From assembly GCA_022563135.1 (NCBI GenBank), contig JADFNZ010000032.1:1-13363 (forward strand): a stretch of DNA of 13,363 nt, given 5' to 3'. A model generated the notes under the pieces. That model worked only from the letters and a program-made list of their open reading frames with translations. It was not told the origin of the DNA and ran no database searches. Both the position numbers and the translations under genes were made by a program. Positions 5,978 through 13,363 of the stretch are shown here, one piece after another. This DNA is from Chloroflexota bacterium. Its GTDB lineage: Bacteria > Chloroflexota > Dehalococcoidia > DSTF01 > RBG-16-68-14. Position 1 is the stretch's first letter, and every line of letters begins with the position of its first letter.

Positions 5978-6063
5978 CGGCAGCCCGGCGGCCCTGACTC
6001 TCTGGCGGGAATCGAGCGGTAGGCCCGTGGCTTTGCGCCCCCCTCTTTCAAGGGGTTTGCCCG
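5978..6063 (-). promoter_or_regulatory. Cyclic-di-GMP-I riboswitch aptamer (GEMM-I)
   Basis: Read on the minus strand, the 86-base element carries the conserved GEMM-I landmarks in order. GGGCAAACC (6054-6062) opens it, followed by a short P2 stem capped by a GAAA tetraloop. Next comes GCGCAAAGCCACGGGCCTA, then a variable P3 arm, and finally GCCGGGCTGCC (5979-5989). The ends CGGGCA and TGCCG pair to form P1, with one bulged G. Known family members bind cyclic di-GMP and control motility, adhesion and c-di-GMP-metabolism genes. This one ends 96 bases before the start of a sigma factor gene, and the next gene down is a c-di-GMP phosphodiesterase. The strength of the match over all conserved blocks makes chance very unlikely. 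Confidence 0.93.
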
Positions 6064-6068
6064 TATCG

Positions 6069-6094
6069 GCGCCTCGTATGAAGTTGTGAGGCGC
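6069..6094. repeat. Inverted repeat GCGCCTC-N12-GAGGCGC upstream of the riboswitch
   Basis: Perfect 7-bp arms at 6069-6075 and 6088-6094 flank 12 bases. It lies 6 bp upstream of the aptamer, in the 373-bp divergent region between the sigma gene and the TetR gene. It could be a TetR-family operator, or a hairpin at the 5' end of the leader. In the rest of that region (6095-6255) I find no gene or clear minus-strand promoter; TTAAAGATT at about 6144-6152 on the minus strand is only a weak -10 candidate. Confidence 0.4.
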
Positions 6095-6255
6095 TCCTTG
6101 CCGGCGGGGTCACAGAGACCGATGCCCGTTCCTGGGCTACCTAATCTTTAACGCAGCGCGACGGCGATACGTAACAGTTCGTAGCCGGCAAGCCCGGGGT
6201 TAGACTCGGAGATTGGTGTGAAGAACCGCCGCCCGCCCGACGATACTGCTATGCG

Positions 6256-6876
6256 ATGGCATTGCAACGGCGGCAGGCCTCTCAGCAGCTCCGGGCGAAG
6301 CGTACCCGCGGACACCTCCTTGCGGCGGCGAGGCGGGTCTTCGCGGAGCGTGGGTATCAGGGCGCCACGATCGACGATGTTGCGGAGGCGGCAGGGTGTA
6401 CGAAGGGCGCCTGTTACTTCCACTTCGCATCCAAGGAGGAGATCCTGCTTACGCTCCTAGAGGAGTGGGCCAACGAGCGCAGGCAGCGCCTGGAGCAGGC
6501 GACAGGCGGCGATCGCGCCTCCGACGGCGTAGCCGCAGTGCTGGGCGCGTTGGTCTCGCCGGCAGCGCTGACGGGCCGCGAGGCGCGACTGGTCCTGCAG
6601 TTCTGGTCACAGGCTGAGCGAAGCGCGAAGGTAAGGCGCCACCTTTTGCGAGCTTATCGGACCTGGCGCGAGGCGCTGCGCGGCGCGTTCACCCATTCGA
6701 ACGACGCGCGAAGTGCAGCGATCTCGCCCGAAGACGCCGCCGACGTTGCGCTCACGCTCTACAACGGCCTCGTCGTTCATACGTACCTCTCGCTGCCGGC
6801 GAGCGCCGGGTTGCAGAACCTGACCGCCGTCCTCGAACAGCTCGCGGCTCCGCCCACCTTTCGCGCGGCAAGCTGA
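6256..6876 (+). CDS. TetR/AcrR-family transcriptional regulator
   Basis: A 206-residue repressor-type protein. The N-terminal DNA-binding domain (about residues 14-62) shows the TetR pattern LLAAARRVFAERGYQGATIDDVAEAAGCTKGACYFHFASKEEIL, here split by the recognition helix at about 48-55. The C-terminal part (70-200) is helical and variable, as expected for a ligand-binding and dimer domain; the ligand cannot be predicted. ATG 6256 is used. No Shine-Dalgarno sequence precedes it, but GATACT lies at 6242-6247, so the transcript may be leaderless. The gene diverges from the riboswitch-sigma unit, where an inverted repeat at 6069-6094 could be its operator. It may instead act on the aldolase genes just downstream. 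Family assignment is secure; target is open. Confidence 0.92.
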   Translation: MALQRRQASQQLRAKRTRGHLLAAARRVFAERGYQGATIDDVAEAAGCTKGACYFHFASKEEILLTLLEEWANERRQRLEQATGGDRASDGVAAVLGALVSPAALTGREARLVLQFWSQAERSAKVRRHLLRAYRTWREALRGAFTHSNDARSAAISPEDAADVALTLYNGLVVHTYLSLPASAGLQNLTAVLEQLAAPPTFRAAS

Positions 6877-6905
6877 CGGGCGCGAACGCTCCCCCTCAGC
6901 CGTCG

Positions 6906-6914
6906 TGGTATAGT
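6906..6914 (+). promoter_or_regulatory. Extended -10 promoter for the aldolase-like gene
   Basis: TGGTATAGT is an extended -10 element (TG, one base, then TATAGT with five of six matches). No clear -35 box precedes it, as is common for this promoter type. Transcription would begin near 6921, only about 5 bases before GTG 6926, so the mRNA would be nearly leaderless. That agrees with the absence of a ribosome binding site. Confidence 0.6.
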
Positions 6915-6925
6915 ACGGCCGTACC

Positions 6926-7537
6926 GTGAGCGAGAACGACCTCCGCGCCGCTATCGTCGAAACCTGCCGGCGGCTGGAAGTGGAGGGCCTCGTCGCCGCC
7001 GCCAGTGGCAACGTGAGCGTGCGGTTGCCGGTCAGCGAAGGCGCAGCGCGCTTCGCCATCACGCCCAGCGGCGTGCGCTACCGGGAGCTACAGCCAGAGC
7101 AGATCACGCTGATCGACTGCAGAGGTAGCACCGTCTCCGGACGCGAGCGGCCCTCCAGCGAGACGCCCACCCACCTGGCCGTATACGAGGCTCGCGCTGA
7201 CGCCGGCGCGATCATCCACACCCATTCCATCCACGCAAGTGCGCTGGCCGTCACGGGCGAGGCGATCCCCATCATCATCGACGAGCAGGTGGTCGCGCTC
7301 GGCGGCAGGGTGTCCGTGGCCGCGTATGCTGCCTCCGGCACGAAAGAGCTGGCGCGAAGCGTCGTGGCAGCGTTAGAAGACCGCCGGGCCGTCCTGCTGC
7401 GGAACCACGGCGCGCTGGGCGTGGGCGCGGACCTGGAGGAGGCGCTGGACGTGGTCATGTTCCTCGAACGTTTAGCCACAACCTACGTCCTCGCCCGCCA
7501 GATCGGCGAGGTGCGGCCGCTCCCGCGAGAACGTTGA
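6926..7537 (+). CDS. Class II aldolase/adducin-family protein (fuculose-phosphate-aldolase-like)
   Basis: A 203-residue cytosolic protein of the zinc-dependent class II aldolase/adducin family. Members cleave or epimerise sugar phosphates such as fuculose-1-phosphate and ribulose-5-phosphate. The phosphate-binding segment AAASGNVSVR (24-33) and TPSGVRY (46-52) are present. The catalytic/metal residues are E79 in SSETPTH, H98 and H100 in IIHTHSIHA, and H161 in RNHGALGVG. These match the E/H/H/H set of FucA. Length is close to FucA (about 215). GTG 6926 starts directly after an extended -10 promoter. The methyltransferase gene follows on the same strand after 32 bp. The substrate is unknown, since the neighbours show no sugar pathway. 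Confidence 0.88.
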   Translation: MSENDLRAAIVETCRRLEVEGLVAAASGNVSVRLPVSEGAARFAITPSGVRYRELQPEQITLIDCRGSTVSGRERPSSETPTHLAVYEARADAGAIIHTHSIHASALAVTGEAIPIIIDEQVVALGGRVSVAAYAASGTKELARSVVAALEDRRAVLLRNHGALGVGADLEEALDVVMFLERLATTYVLARQIGEVRPLPRER

Positions 7538-7569
7538 TGCGGGGCAGCGCATGATCGGAGACGCCTACG

Positions 7570-8463
7570 ATGGTTCAGCCGGCAGTTGAGATCGATCACA
7601 TCGAGCGCTGGCAGCGTATCGTCATAACGCGGCGCGAGCAGCATGACGCGGCGTGCGCGGCGCAGAACCGCACGACCGACGACTACTGGGCGCGACGCGC
7701 GGAAGGCTACCGAAAGTTCGCCCGCCAGGCCACACCAGGCGCGGACTCCTTCTTGGACTGCGTGCTCCTTCAGGTAACGCCGGAAGATACGGTGCTGGAC
7801 GTCGGCGCGGGTACCGGCCGGCACGCCCTGGTGCTGGCGCGGCACGCGAGCCAGGTGATCGCGGTGGATCCCTCCAAGGCGATGCTCGGTTACCTGCGCG
7901 AGGACGCCGCCGCGGAGGGGCTGACGAACATCGAGGTCGTGGAGGGCGGCTGGCCGGAGGCCGCGACCCGGATCAGGCCTGTCGAGATCGTCATCAGCTC
8001 GCACGTGCTCTACCCGATCGAGGACATCCAGCCGTTTCTCCATGCGCTGGACCGCCACGCCCGGCGCGCCTGCTTCCTCTACCTCATGGTGCAACAGCCA
8101 TGGTTCGACCGGCTGGGCCTCTGGGAGGCGGTGCATGGAGAGCCCCGTCGCCCGCAACCGACGTACATCGACGTCGTCAACGTGCTCCATCAGCTCGGGT
8201 GCTATGCGAGCGCGGAGATCAGGCTCGTCGAGACGCCGCGCACGTTCGACACGCTGGACGACGCGTTCGAGCGCTTCGCTGAGGCCCTGGCAGTGGGGGA
8301 GGAGCCGAAGCGCCAACGCCGGCTACGAGACGCCCTCGCCGAGCGCCTGCGGCCGCTGGACGACGGGCGGCTCGAGTTTCCGGAGGGCCGCTACCCGCTG
8401 GCGACGGTCTGGTGGGAGGCAGGCGCGCTGCAGACGCCTAGGACGCCAGGAACGACTGGATAA
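7570..8463 (+). CDS. Class I SAM-dependent methyltransferase
   Basis: A 297-residue protein with a Rossmann-type methyltransferase core. Motif I VLDVGAGTGRH (75-85) binds S-adenosylmethionine. The acidic residue D100 in VIAVDPSKAM would contact the ribose hydroxyls, and VVEGGWPE (123-130) and VISSHVLYPIED correspond to later motifs. An N-terminal extension of about 60 residues (DDYWARRAEGYRKFA) probably caps the active site. GGAGA lies about 8 bases before ATG 7570. The gene probably shares a transcript with the aldolase-like gene. Its last 26 bases overlap the tail of the convergent hydrolase gene. The substrate, small molecule or otherwise, cannot be inferred. Confidence 0.88.
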   Translation: MVQPAVEIDHIERWQRIVITRREQHDAACAAQNRTTDDYWARRAEGYRKFARQATPGADSFLDCVLLQVTPEDTVLDVGAGTGRHALVLARHASQVIAVDPSKAMLGYLREDAAAEGLTNIEVVEGGWPEAATRIRPVEIVISSHVLYPIEDIQPFLHALDRHARRACFLYLMVQQPWFDRLGLWEAVHGEPRRPQPTYIDVVNVLHQLGCYASAEIRLVETPRTFDTLDDAFERFAEALAVGEEPKRQRRLRDALAERLRPLDDGRLEFPEGRYPLATVWWEAGALQTPRTPGTTG

Positions 8464-9271
8464 CCTGGATGAACGCCTCCGGCGTATCCTCCGGTACGGT
8501 GTGGCCAGACTCCTGCATCGTGACCAGCCGGGCATTGGCGAACGCGGCTCGCATGCGTTCAGCCCGCTCGTCCGACAGCACCTGCGACTTGCCGCCCCGG
8601 ACGATGAGCACCGGCGCCTGCACCTTCGGCAACTCATCCCAGAGGTCAGACGGCTGCCAGTGGTAGCCAACCCGCGGGTCGTGCTTGAACGTCCACTGGC
8701 CGTCCTTTGTGCGCTTGAGCAGGTAGTGCAGCCGGTGGCGGAGCGACGCGTCCGGCGTGATCTGGTTCGTCAGGCGTACGCCTTGGAGCGCAGCATCGTG
8801 GTCCTCGAACGTCGGGTGGCCGTGTTCGGCGACGTGCTTCTGTAGCCCGTACATCGGCGTGCCTTCCCGCCGGATCGCTGGTGGAATGTCGACCGGCACG
8901 AGGTGAGTGATGCGATCGGGATGGCGGGCGGCGTAGGCGATGGCGTTCATGCCGCCCATGGAGAGGCCGATGATCGCGAAACGCTTCAGCTCCCATCCGT
9001 CGATGAGCGCCTCAAGGTCGCCCACGTAGTCTTCGGTCGCGTACGCCGGCTCGGCCGGCCAGGAGGTCTCGCCGTGGCCGCGTTGGTCCAGCGCGATGAG
9101 CCGGTAGCGATCATGGAGGGCGCGGGCGAGCGTGTCCCAGATCCGGCCCATGCTGCTCAGGCCGTGCAGCAGGACGATCGGCGTCGCTGCGGACTCGCCC
9201 CACTCAACGTAGTGGAAGCGGAGCCCGCGCGCCTCCGCGGTGTGCTCTCGCGGTTCGACGGCCGTGGTCAT
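8438..9271 (-). CDS. Alpha/beta-fold hydrolase
   Basis: A 277-residue serine hydrolase of the alpha/beta-hydrolase superfamily. It shows the oxyanion strand PIVLLHGLSS (31-40), the loop DQRGHGETSWP (62-72), nucleophile elbow GLSMGG with S104, and the catalytic histidine H257 in ESGHTVPED. The acid residue is less clear; it should lie near GGKSQVLSDE (227-236). Between about 130 and 210 is a helical cap domain. There is no signal peptide, so it is cytosolic. GGAAGGAG lies 7 bases before ATG 9271, and a promoter candidate lies at 9323-9351. Ester, lactone or C-C bond substrates are all possible. Its tail overlaps the methyltransferase by 26 bp. Confidence 0.9.
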   Translation of the reverse strand: MTTAVEPREHTAEARGLRFHYVEWGESAATPIVLLHGLSSMGRIWDTLARALHDRYRLIALDQRGHGETSWPAEPAYATEDYVGDLEALIDGWELKRFAIIGLSMGGMNAIAYAARHPDRITHLVPVDIPPAIRREGTPMYGLQKHVAEHGHPTFEDHDAALQGVRLTNQITPDASLRHRLHYLLKRTKDGQWTFKHDPRVGYHWQPSDLWDELPKVQAPVLIVRGGKSQVLSDERAERMRAAFANARLVTMQESGHTVPEDTPEAFIQVIQSFLAS

Positions 9272-9322
9272 GAGTATGCTCCTTCCTTCAGGGGTGCACC
9301 TAGCTTACCCCATCACGCGCGA

Positions 9323-9351
9323 ATAATCTGGGCTCGATGCGTGAAGGGCAA
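9323..9351 (-). promoter_or_regulatory. Candidate promoter for the alpha/beta hydrolase gene
   Basis: On the minus strand TTGCCC (9346-9351) and GATTAT (9323-9328) each match the sigma-70 consensus at four of six positions. They are separated by an ideal 17 bases. Predicted start near 9316, with a leader of about 45 bases ending in a strong ribosome binding site. Confidence 0.45.
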
Positions 9352-9438
9352 CAGAACCGTCGCGTCCCGGCCGATACCAAAGAATGGGAGCCGTTCTTCA
9401 GCGCTCCAGCAGCGTCAACCTTCTAAGGAGGCCAGCAA

Positions 9439-9660
9439 TTGCGCAACGCGGCGGATTTTCTCGGCATGGTAGCGTATCTCAGCTTGATGTACCCGTGGTT
9501 TGCGGACAGCAGCGAGTCGGTCTCACTATCGGGAGAAGTGAACCACAGCGGTGACAAGATCGAGGCCGGGCCGCGGCTTTCGCTCGTAGACGCTTCGGCG
9601 GCCACCCCCGCGGACGCCGGTCAGGACGACCGCGAGGCCAGCGCCGCCGCCGCAGCATAA
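9439..9660 (+). CDS. 73-residue hypothetical small protein
   Basis: A perfect AAGGAGG (9425-9431) lies 7 bases before TTG 9439, and the frame runs to TAA 9658-9660. The product has a hydrophobic, aromatic N-terminal part (FLGMVAYLSLMYPWF, residues 7-21), a polar acidic middle (SSESVSLSGEVNHSGDK) and an alanine-rich tail ending in six alanines. There is one possible membrane segment and no cysteine. I recognise no family. An internal ATG at 9466 is less likely because it lacks a ribosome binding site. It stands alone between the hydrolase gene and the 9833 operon, and I see no clear promoter for it. The rest of 9272-9832 holds no other gene. The Shine-Dalgarno sequence is the main support. Confidence 0.5.
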   Translation: MRNAADFLGMVAYLSLMYPWFADSSESVSLSGEVNHSGDKIEAGPRLSLVDASAATPADAGQDDREASAAAAA

Positions 9661-9670
9661 TCGCGGCGGC
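9646..9670 (+). terminator. GC-rich hairpin over the stop of the 73-codon ORF
   Basis: GCCGCCGC (9646-9653) pairs with GCGGCGGC (9663-9670) across a 9-base loop containing the TAA stop. No T-tract follows, so if it terminates transcription it is a weak or factor-assisted site. The repeated GCC codons for alanine may also produce it by chance. Confidence 0.25.
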
Positions 9671-9769
9671 CGCCACTAGCTAAACAAATTCTGCTCGCCC
9701 ACGCCCTGCTCGGCAGCCCAAAGCCGAACTCAGTCCAGGTCAGCGCGTCCAATGATGTGCCTTCGGCCC

Positions 9770-9798
9770 TTCACCTCTGGCAAGGGTCGGGCTAGAAT
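9770..9798 (+). promoter_or_regulatory. Promoter of the right-hand operon
   Basis: TTCACC (9770-9775; four of six matches) and TAGAAT (9793-9798; five of six) are 17 bases apart. Transcription would start near 9805, giving a leader of about 28 bases with GGAAGGAA before ATG 9833. Confidence 0.6.
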
Positions 9799-9832
9799 AG
9801 CCCTGACTGCGGCGTTTGGAAGGAACCAGGCC

Positions 9833-10935
9833 ATGCTCACGCGTTTCGACGACTATCCGATCCACCAGACGTCGGATCCCATCGACCGCGTCGCCACAAG
9901 CGACCGCAACTTCTACGACCGCTACTACTTCAGCCTGCACGATCTTCAGGGCGAGGTCTTCCTCGTCATCGCGCTGGGCGTCTTCCCGAACATCGGCGTG
10001 ATGGACGCGTTCGCTACCGCCACGCAGGGCGACGAGCAGTGGGTCGTGCGCGCCTCTCGCGCATTGGGCCATGACCGCGCGCGCACCAGCGTCGGCCCCA
10101 TCGCGGTCGAGGTGCTGGAAGGTCTGCGCCGGCTGCGCGTGTCCTGCGAGCCGAACGAATGGGACCTGAGCTTCGACCTCACGTTCGAGGGCAGCACCGC
10201 GCCGTTGGAGGAGCCACGCTTCTTCCGCCGCGTCGGCAATCGCGTGGTGATGGACTACACCAGGCTCACGCAGCCCGGCCGCTGGTCGGGGACGCTGACG
10301 GTGGGCGAGAGGCGCTACGACGTTACGCCGGAGGCGTTCTGGGGCGCCCGCGACCGTTCGTGGGGCATCCGGTCTGTGGGAGATCGGGAGCCTGCCAGCG
10401 CACCAGCTAGCGACGGCATGCGTGGCTTCTACTGGAACTGGGCGCCCATGCAGTTCAACGACTCCGTGATCCTCTACAGCGTCTCCGAGGACGCGGACGG
10501 CAGCCGTTGGCACGAGATCGCCCGCCGGCTCTTTCCCCACGAAGCTGAGCGCGAGCCGGAGCCCCTCCGTGTCGTGAACCACGAGATCCGGCTCAAGCCG
10601 GGCACCCGCGTCTTCGACGGCGGCACCGTGACGCTCGCCGAGTCTGATGGCCGCGAATTCGCCATCGAAATGATCCCACAGCGGCTCATTTACATGGCAG
10701 GCGCAGGCTACTCTTATACGGGCGGCTGGCGCGGTGGCCAGTACCACGGCCTCCTGGTTGTCGAGGGCGAGCGCTGGGATCTGACGAAGCCGGATGCCGT
10801 GGAGCGGGTACACGTACAGACCGAGACCGTCTGTGAGTACCGCCTGGGTGATAAGGTTGGCTACGGGCCCTTCGAGCTGATCTGCCTGGGCGCGTACGAG
10901 CCGTACGGCTTCAGGTCGCCGGGCGACGTAGCGCC

Positions 10936-10939
<4 letters not shown>
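9833..10939 (+). CDS. CrtC/DUF7064-DUF7065-like beta-barrel protein, unknown function
   Basis: A 368-residue protein that I match from memory to the DUF7065-DUF7064 family, distantly related to hydroxyneurosporene synthase (CrtC) and tocopherol-cyclase-like folds. Visible landmarks are RNFYDRYYFSLH (25-36), IALGVFPNIGVMDAF (46-60), LRRLRVSCEPNEW (98-110), SFDLTFEG (113-120), GRWSGTLTVG (149-158), FWGARDRSWGIR (169-180) and FYWNWAPMQFND (199-210). There is no signal peptide or membrane helix. The rows of aromatic beta-strands suggest a lipocalin-like pocket for a hydrophobic ligand. ATG 9833 is chosen because AAGGA lies 8 bases upstream, fitting the promoter at 9770-9798; upstream in-frame ATGs at 9752 and 9755 lie before or within that promoter. 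Its TGA stop overlaps the next gene's start. The biochemical activity of the family is not known to me. Confidence 0.75.
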
Positions 10940-12527
<1,588 letters not shown>

Positions 12528-12531
<4 letters not shown>

Positions 12532-13052
12532 GCGAGGCCATCGTCCGGCCGGCGGTCGAGGCCGACCTGCCACGCATCAACGAGATCTACAACCACTATG
12601 TGGTCCACACGCCGATCACGTTCGATATCGATCCGATCACCATGGAGCAGCGGCTCGACTGGTTTCGACGCTACTCCGACCATGGGAGGCACCGGCTCTT
12701 CGTTGCGGAGGAGGACGGCGCGGTCCTCGGCTACGCGGACAGCCACCAGTTTCGTATGAAACGCGCCTACGACACGACCGTGGAGACGACCGTCTACTGC
12801 GCCGAGGATGCGACGAACCGGGGCGTCGGCGGCCTTCTCTACGACGCGCTCTTTGACGCCCTTCGCGAAGCGAACCTGCGCCTGGCCATCGCGGCGATCA
12901 CGCTGCCGAACGACGCGTCCGTCGCCCTGCACGAGCGGTTCGGCTTCGCGCTCGTCGGCGTGATGCACGAGGTGGGCCGCAAGTTCGATCGCTACTGGGA
13001 CGTCGCCTGGTACGAGATGCGCTTCGACCGTGGAGATGCGCCCCGCGCCTGA
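12528..13052 (+). CDS. GNAT acetyltransferase, phosphinothricin-acetyltransferase-like
   Basis: A 174-residue GNAT enzyme that transfers acetyl from acetyl-CoA to an amine. It begins IVRPAVEADLPRINEIYNHYV (5-25), typical of the PAT/MnaT branch, which acetylates phosphinothricin, methionine sulfoximine or similar amino acids. The acetyl-CoA loop is NRGVGGLLYDAL (97-108), the conserved acid sits in ETTVY (86-90), and LHERFGF (134-140) and the C-terminal GRKFDRYWDVAWYEMRF (150-166) are PAT hallmarks. GTG 12528 is chosen because it starts the conserved fold and overlaps the previous TGA as GTGA. A longer frame from 12387 lies inside the upstream gene and has no family similarity. A role in detoxifying an amino-acid analogue is inference. 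Confidence 0.88.
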
Positions 13053-13058
13053 ACCGCC

Positions 13059-13363
13059 ATGTTCATACTGAAGAGGCCGCCGCGGGGAATTCTCCGCGTC
13101 TTCGCCCGCATGCCGCTCTGGCTCTACCGAGCGCGCCTCGGCTGGCTGCTCGGGCGGCGCTTCCTCATGCTGCGCCACACCGGCCGTGCGACGCGACGGC
13201 CGCGCGAAGTGCTGCTCGAAGTCGTTCACCACGACCGGGAGACCGATCGCTACTTCGTCGCGTCGGCCTGGGGAGAGAAGGCGCAATGGGTTCGCAACAT
13301 CCGGGCGAATTCCGCGGTCGGGCTGGTCGTCGGCCGGCGTCGTGTTGAGGCGCGTGCGCAACG
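13059..13363 (+). CDS. Deazaflavin (F420)-type nitroreductase/DUF385 family, 5' part only
   Basis: ATG 13059 opens a frame that is still open at the window end after 101 codons. The segment LRHTGRATRRPREVLLEVV (about 38-56) matches the hTGRxSGxxR motif of the DUF385/Ddn-like family. It is followed by YFVASAWGEKAQWVRNIRAN (about 65-84), where family members read VxSxxGxxxxPxWxxNlxAN. Many relatives bind coenzyme F420, or flavin or haem, and reduce or bind hydrophobic substrates. The N-terminal 30 residues are basic with aromatic residues and may contact a membrane. It starts 6 bp after the GNAT stop, so it is the fourth gene of the operon. The C-terminal third of the protein, normally about 140-160 residues in all, is missing here. 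Confidence 0.83.
   Translation, partial: MFILKRPPRGILRVFARMPLWLYRARLGWLLGRRFLMLRHTGRATRRPREVLLEVVHHDRETDRYFVASAWGEKAQWVRNIRANSAVGLVVGRRRVEARAQ

Noticed and set aside
6063..6070. GCCGATAC on the minus strand, a seven-of-eight match to a sigma-28 -10 box, directly before the riboswitch
   Set aside because: A promoter here would start transcription inside GGGCAAACC and remove the 5' part of the aptamer. The -35 match 11 bases upstream is also poor.
9370..9377. The same GCCGATAC octamer on the plus strand upstream of the 73-codon ORF
   Set aside because: No sigma-28 -35 element is found at the right spacing, and one such octamer is expected by chance at about this frequency in GC-rich DNA.

Overview
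The window is about 13.4 kb of GC-rich, densely coding bacterial chromosome. It has no rRNA, tRNA, CRISPR array or insertion sequence that I can see. Housekeeping genes (purD, hflX), sigma-70-type promoters, several GTG/TTG starts and very short leaders, a sigma-28-type factor with c-di-GMP signalling, and a deazaflavin (F420)-type nitroreductase homologue together suggest a Chloroflexota-like organism (Thermomicrobia or Dehalococcoidia side). An actinobacterial-like lineage cannot be excluded. This placement is inference from gene content only.

Left part (1-3056): the 5' half of purD on the minus strand diverges from hflX on the plus strand, and a small palindrome lies between them. hflX converges on a WrbA-like flavodoxin-fold gene; their stop codons share a CTAG. 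Upstream of that gene is a cysteine-rich putative zinc-binding protein of unknown function with its own strong promoter.

Central part (3089-6094) is the most interesting. A perfect -35 box starts a tiny transcription unit for a 31-residue membrane or secreted peptide. It ends at a 14-bp bidirectional terminator shared with a membrane HD-GYP c-di-GMP phosphodiesterase on the minus strand. Upstream of the HD-GYP gene lies a FliA/WhiG-type sigma factor. The sigma leader carries a clear class I cyclic-di-GMP riboswitch (GEMM-I) followed by a hairpin that buries the sigma gene's Shine-Dalgarno sequence. A possible sigma-28-type promoter sits in the short gap between the two genes. The layout suggests a feedback circuit: c-di-GMP controls translation of the sigma factor, the sigma factor may transcribe the phosphodiesterase, and the phosphodiesterase degrades c-di-GMP.

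Right-middle part (6256-9670): a TetR-family regulator diverges from the riboswitch region. After it come a class II aldolase-like gene with an extended -10 promoter and a SAM methyltransferase, then a convergent alpha/beta hydrolase overlapping the methyltransferase by 26 bp. A 73-codon small ORF with a perfect Shine-Dalgarno sequence and a TTG start follows.

Right end (9770-13363): one promoter drives a tightly packed, translationally coupled operon. It encodes a CrtC/DUF7064-like beta-barrel protein, a fused aminoglycoside-phosphotransferase-like/P-loop kinase protein, a phosphinothricin-acetyltransferase-like GNAT enzyme, and a DUF385 deazaflavin-type nitroreductase cut by the window edge.
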